Below are positions 55,801 to 61,800 of a stretch of 64,000 bases of DNA, one piece after another (the stretch's first letter is position 1; each line of letters begins with the position of its first letter). The stretch is from Hippopus hippopus. Taxonomy: Eukaryota > Mollusca > Bivalvia > Cardiida > Cardiidae. A model generated the notes under the pieces. It was not told the DNA's origin and searched no databases. It saw nothing but the letters and a program-made list of their open reading frames with translations. The position numbers and the translations under genes are program-made. Location of the stretch: contig OX328102.1 of NCBI GenBank assembly GCA_946811185.2, positions 17,795,194 to 17,859,193 of the forward strand. The letters are read 5' to 3'.

Positions 55801-58800
55801 ACAGAACGTGCAGTCTGATCTTTGATCTGTACCGTCCGCTTGTGTAGTCAAGCCTGTACAATCAAAACCTTTGTAATTTTTAATAGATTGTATTTAGAGC
55901 CGCCAAAAGAGGTCGAGTTTATTTCTTTGGCGCTGAAAGAGTTAACTCTTTACCAAATGCCAAAATTTTAGATTAGAACAAATTAAAAGAATTTGTATAG
56001 AACAAAATAAATTGGAATGAAAAAATTGAAATTACTTTTGGGAAGGGAAGAAAATATTATGGGAAATGGAGAATATACTGGTTCCCACCATTTCCTCTTT
56101 TCACCAAGATGTTTTCAAATGCCCTCTTTTTCACTGTCGTTAAAACTTGGGAATGTGCGGTACAATTTTCTCCTTGTTTGAGCTACATTTGTTTTCTGCA
56201 AATGCTTTCATTATGTACAAGTATGAAATTTTGTTGTGCTGTTGTCTGGAAAGGATCCAGCCATTTCAGATTCTCTGGGTTTTTTCTTTTTTTTTTTGTT
56301 TTTTTGGGGGGTGGGGGGGGGGCAAAAACATCAGACAAAATGTTATTTGACAGTGTAGATCTAAGCCACTTAAATTCAATTTCACTTTACAAGGTGTAAG
56401 TTTTCAAACCAAGTACCCAAGAACAAAAGTTTCTATTCGTGCCCCACTGCCATACCTACCTTCTGAAGTTATCACATTTGAAATAAGTTATCTTTGAAGT
56501 CATCAGAGGGTTGTTAGATGTGTTTAGGAACAGGGATACATCCATCTCCGTTGTCCCTGAAATTTTAGATGATCTACACCTTGATATATAGGAAAATATC
56601 TCGTGCAAAATCATCATTAGCAGATTTGTATAGCAAATCCACTTACTGTGATCGAAATAGTTGAACCAAATACATCATGTGTAACAGCGCATGCGCCCTG
56701 ACTTTCAGTTTGGAATAGCTGGTTTGTACTATTCTGTCAGTTTGACTTGAACCAAACACTGTCAAATACACTTGCACCCTGCTCAGTCTACCTTCTACAC
56801 CCGACTTCGTTTTTTTGTCACTACTGTATACACAGCCCTACATGTGTACATTATTAGTTGTACGGTCAGGTGGCATGGGACTTGGAAACTTGTTCACGGC
56901 TGTGGAAAGTCATGTCGCGCCCGAACCAGGACTTAGAAACTTGTTCACTGCTGTGGCAATCAAAGGCGAGATGGCGACATGATTCACCACAGCCATGAAC
57001 AAGGTTCCAAGTCCCCGGCCACCTGACCGTACAACAAATTTATTATACTGCAAAGTTTTACCATTCCAATGTGTATTCAATGAAATTTTCCCGTTTATGT
57101 ACTCACGAACTGAGTTCGCTGACGACATAGAATTTCGCTTCTGAGTGCCCCAATTCAGTGAAAACTGACGTCACTGAGAAATGACGTCACTAAAATATGC
57201 AGTTTGGTGAATGAACTTGGTGATGTAACTGCGATAGAAATTCATCTTTTTTTTATTTGAACATGGATTCAAACAACTTTAAAGTAAGTAATTATGCATT
57301 TTAATGATTTGTTGTCAAAAAGTAAAAGACCATTAGTTACCACAAATGAAAATTTGGCTATCCTTTTAACATTACAATGAATGAGTTTCGAGGTCTTCAC
57401 AGTTTGCTTACCTGAAGAAGGGATGGCTCGTTTTAACCCCATGTATTTGTTTTAGAATGACAACAAATGATAATTTTGTAACTATATTCATTTATTTTCA
57501 AAAATTATTTTTTCGCTTTAATGAAAACCATCAAGGGAAACTAGAAATAATACAGTGCAGGCTACTCATTATGTTTGTCTTGTGGGCAGCTCGTATTGGT
57601 CGATGCCACAATTTTGGATGTTGTGTTGAAGGTGTAGTCATGTATACAGGGCCTTCAAAAGGGCAACTACTTTTACATGGATTTTGCCAGTATCTATGAC
57701 TTGTATCTACGAGGCATATCATCCAATCAGATTGCGAGAAATTTCTTTGCAGTATAATAAACAGTCCTAAATCTTATACCACCATAGAACCAACGGATTG
57801 ATTGGTTGAAAGATTGATGGATAAAATAGCTGCTTCCTGATAAGTAATAAGATAACAGTTACCGTGTGTTCCCCTTGGCAGAACAACTTCAACTTTCCTT
57901 GCCCTTGCTAAGTCCACTAACTGATTACATATTCATGTAAATGCATTACATGTAGTAGAAATTTTATTTTTCATTACACCATATCATACATGTAGCTAAA
58001 TACTATTCCGCAAATCTGCTTTTCGGACTTTGAGTCCTTTGCTTATTAGATATAACATCCTGCAGATGACTTTTTATTATCTAATGGCATATTAAATCTA
58101 ATGGTATACCACAAAATGTAACCAGCATTTTCTCCTTTTCTCATGATGTTTTATGCCCTTTCAAAGACAGTCCAATCATTCAATTCACATTTAATTTGTC
58201 ATCTGCAAATGCATTCAAATTTGACTCGTCTAAAATTTTGTCGTTTGGAAAAGTTTTAAAGGTTTACCCTTTACCAGATGACAAAATTTTAACCTTGTCC
58301 AAATTGAAAGCATTTGCAGATGACAGTTTCAGTGTTGCTCAAATGGTGAAATTTTACTTTGATAAGGTAGAAAACATTGTGGGAAAAGGAGAAAATGCTG
58401 GTTACCAGCATTTTCTCTTTTTTCCACAATGTTTTCAAGGGGCTTCTTTCCCAGAGTCGCTAAAAGTTGGCATTGTTCGGTAAAGGGTTAAAACAAGAGT
58501 GTTGCAAGCTGTTGCCAATACTAAGCTGCAGTAGCTTTTTCAATGAAAACTTCATGTCACAAAACATGAAAAACTGATTCAAAAATATTTTATGAGTTAC
58601 GTATCTTTCTGGTGTAGTTTGAAATGAATTTCTTCAGTAATAAAAGAGATATGTGAAATTGAGAAAATGTCAATGTTTGTGCATGACCATAATGCAAATG
58701 TTTTCTTCTTTTCCAAAGGCAAATTTCCAGAGCCACATTTACTTAAAGTTGTTTGCAAAAGCTTTTAATTTGGGCAAGTTTTAAGATTTAGTTGTTTCAT

Positions 58801-61800
58801 AAAGGTTAAGTAAGCTTCATATGATTTAAAAATAACAATGTTGTTCTAAATAGTGTCAATTGATTGATTGATTGTATGGTGTTTAATACCGTTTTCAATA
58901 TTATTTCAGTTATTTCGGCGGACAGTACACCTATCTATGCTTTGCTGGAGTCTCTTTCAGCAGTACTCAGCACAATTTTCTTTCCAAGCCACTGGCTGCT
59001 TTCCCACATAACTTTCAGCGAAAACAATGGTCAGCGGTGGGAGAGGAATGAATCCTGTCGCAATGACTATCATCAATCCTCGGAAAGAAATTGGCCGAGA
59101 CAGGATCGAACCCACGACCCCTTGTTCTCACGTCCTGCACGCTACCGATTGAGCTACCGTGGCTCGGCAAATAGTGTCAAACACCAACAGAAATTTCTCA
59201 CCCCTAGAGGGATCCATAGTATTTCTAACATCTTGGAAAGGATGGTCACAGCTTATTTGATCTCTCTCCGCTGCATTTAGGGTGGCTCTTGTAATTTTGG
59301 GGAATAAAGATACACCCTGGCTATTATCAGGACGTCTAAAACTGCAATACAGACTAGTGTTTGTGAAATCTACATCCCGGCTGATATGAACAGTGATCTG
59401 AAAGAGAAAGTTAGAGAACCTCTTTATTTTTTTTATCTCTGTACCAGACAACAGTTATTCCAGACTCCCCCAAACTAAAAGCATTTGCAGACAATAAATT
59501 AAATGTGACTCACAATTGTCTGATACAAAACTGAAATAATGCCAAGCATATTTGGGATTAATTTTAAGTACTAGCTCTGACAGGAAACAAGAAATGTTTA
59601 CAACTTACATTGAAACAAACATTTTCTCCTTTTCACACAATTTTTCAGCAGCCTTTTTCCTTCCTAACACATGCTTGCTAAATACAGGGATAAAACTATT
59701 TTAAGCAAGCTCAGGATTAATTTTAAGTACTAGCTCCACCAGAGAACTAGAGAGGTTCACAACTTTCAATGGTAACATGTATTTTCTCTGTTTTACACAA
59801 TGCTTTCAAAAGCCGTTTTACTACGGGTCGTTAAAACACAGGATTCATTTGTACATGGTTAAGAATTTTGTAGAGCATAATTATGATAATGGTACTTTTA
59901 ACCCTTTACCAAATAATCATGACTTTTAACGACCACAACAAAGAAAACTTTCGAAAAGATTGTGTGAAAAGAAAGAAATGCCGGTAACCAACATACTCTC
60001 CTTTCCCACCATGTTTTCTACACTTTTAAAGATTACTACCATCATTTGTGCCACATAATTATGACTTTTTGTCAACAAATGCTTTCAATTTTGACAAGTA
60101 TAAAACTTTGTCCTCTGGTAATGGATTCAGTGCTTGCTTCAGTAGTCAAAACAAGAAATCTGCAACTTACATTAAGCAAAGATGTCTTGACATTGATAAC
60201 ATTTGGTTCAATCTCAGAAATCATTGGACAGCTGTCTGTTGGAGTTTGACTTGCATGTAACCAAATGTGAGAATTCTTACACTCCGAACTGGTTGTACAC
60301 CTGTACAAAAACAAAATCTTATGTTTAAACCTATTACCACACATCCTGGTTTTAACCATCCTGGTAAACTAGAACTGTCTCAAAGCGGACCAATACCCCG
60401 AAACGACACCTTGCCACTGAAGCAGTACAATCAGAAAACATAAATGATTTTCAAAACAAAGTTAACCTGTGACCTTGACCTTTGACCCATGAGACCCAAA
60501 AACAATAGGGCACCTCCTTGGGTCATGAACAACACTTGTATAAAGTCTCAGGTTCCTAGCTCAAAAGGCTTTTGACTTAGAGCAAGGCAACAAAAACATG
60601 GAGGGATGAACGGACAGACAGACATGGTGAAACCAGTGTCATCCCCTCTGCTCTGTAGGTAGGTGGTATGATAAGACTTTTGAAAACATTGTGGAAATAG
60701 GAGAAAATGCTGGAAACCAAATTTTTTTTCTTTTATCACAATGTTTCTAACCTATCAGAAACAAGTCAAATCATTTCAGCTACATTGTATTTTGTTGTCT
60801 GCAAATGTTTTCAGTTTGGTCTGGTCCAAAACTTTGAAATTTGGTAAAGAGTTAACCTTTTACCAGAACTGTATTAGTTTTCACAACCCTCAGAAATATG
60901 GTTTTTTAGCTCCACTGGCCAAAGGCCAGCAAGCTCATTTCATGGCCTGGTGTCTGTTGTGTGTGCGTGCGTGTGTCCGTGCGTGAGTGTCCGTGCGTGT
61001 GTGCGTTAACTTTTTTTTTTTCAAAAATCTTCTTCTCTGAAACTACCCATTCAAATTTGATGAAACTTCACAGAAATTATCCTGCCATGGTCCTCCTTAG
61101 AATTTCTTGAAAGAATTTGATTCCTTCAAAAACTCTGGCTGCCATGGCAACAAAACTGAAAATGTAGAAAATCTTTGAAAATCTTCTTGTCTGAAACCAT
61201 AAGGCACAGGGCTACCAAATTTGGCATTTAGCTTTATCTAATGGACCTCTAGTTTCTTCATATCATAGCCCTGGGGTCAAAATTGGCTCCGCCCCAGGGA
61301 TCACAAGTTTAACATGGGCTTATACAGTGACTTCAATTTAAAATAGGAATCAAGGGAATTAACTCCTGCTTATAAGAGATAAAGTTTGTTACTATTTACC
61401 TCCCTTAGTTATCAAACTGCATTCATACATTATTGGAGTTTGGTAAGAAAGTTTTTTGGAAAGAAAATGGTCTGTTTTCAGGGAGAGTGATTTATTTTGA
61501 TACTAACAGTTCTGCTCACACGAGTTGAATGTTTAATTTAAAGTAAGGTTTCTATCACTTATGTTTTATTTTCAAAACTTTACCTTTCATGCCAATGAAT
61601 TAACTTGCTTGTATTCACTGACATTATCTTTGCATTTAGAAAGATATGCGTTTTTTTGTTGGGTAGGGGGGCGGTTATGTTTTCCAAGTAAGTTTATTAC
61701 CATACAGACTTTTTATGCTATAGGTCTCTGTCAGTGCCAGTTAAGTGCATGATACATCAATTTTACTCTTTAAGAAATGACAATGTTTTTTACTGTTACA

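Noticed and set aside
57457..57699. 80-codon plus-strand open frame as a nested gene
   Set aside because: No recognisable motif, no upstream splice context that I can support; kept only as part of the candidate-promoter observation.
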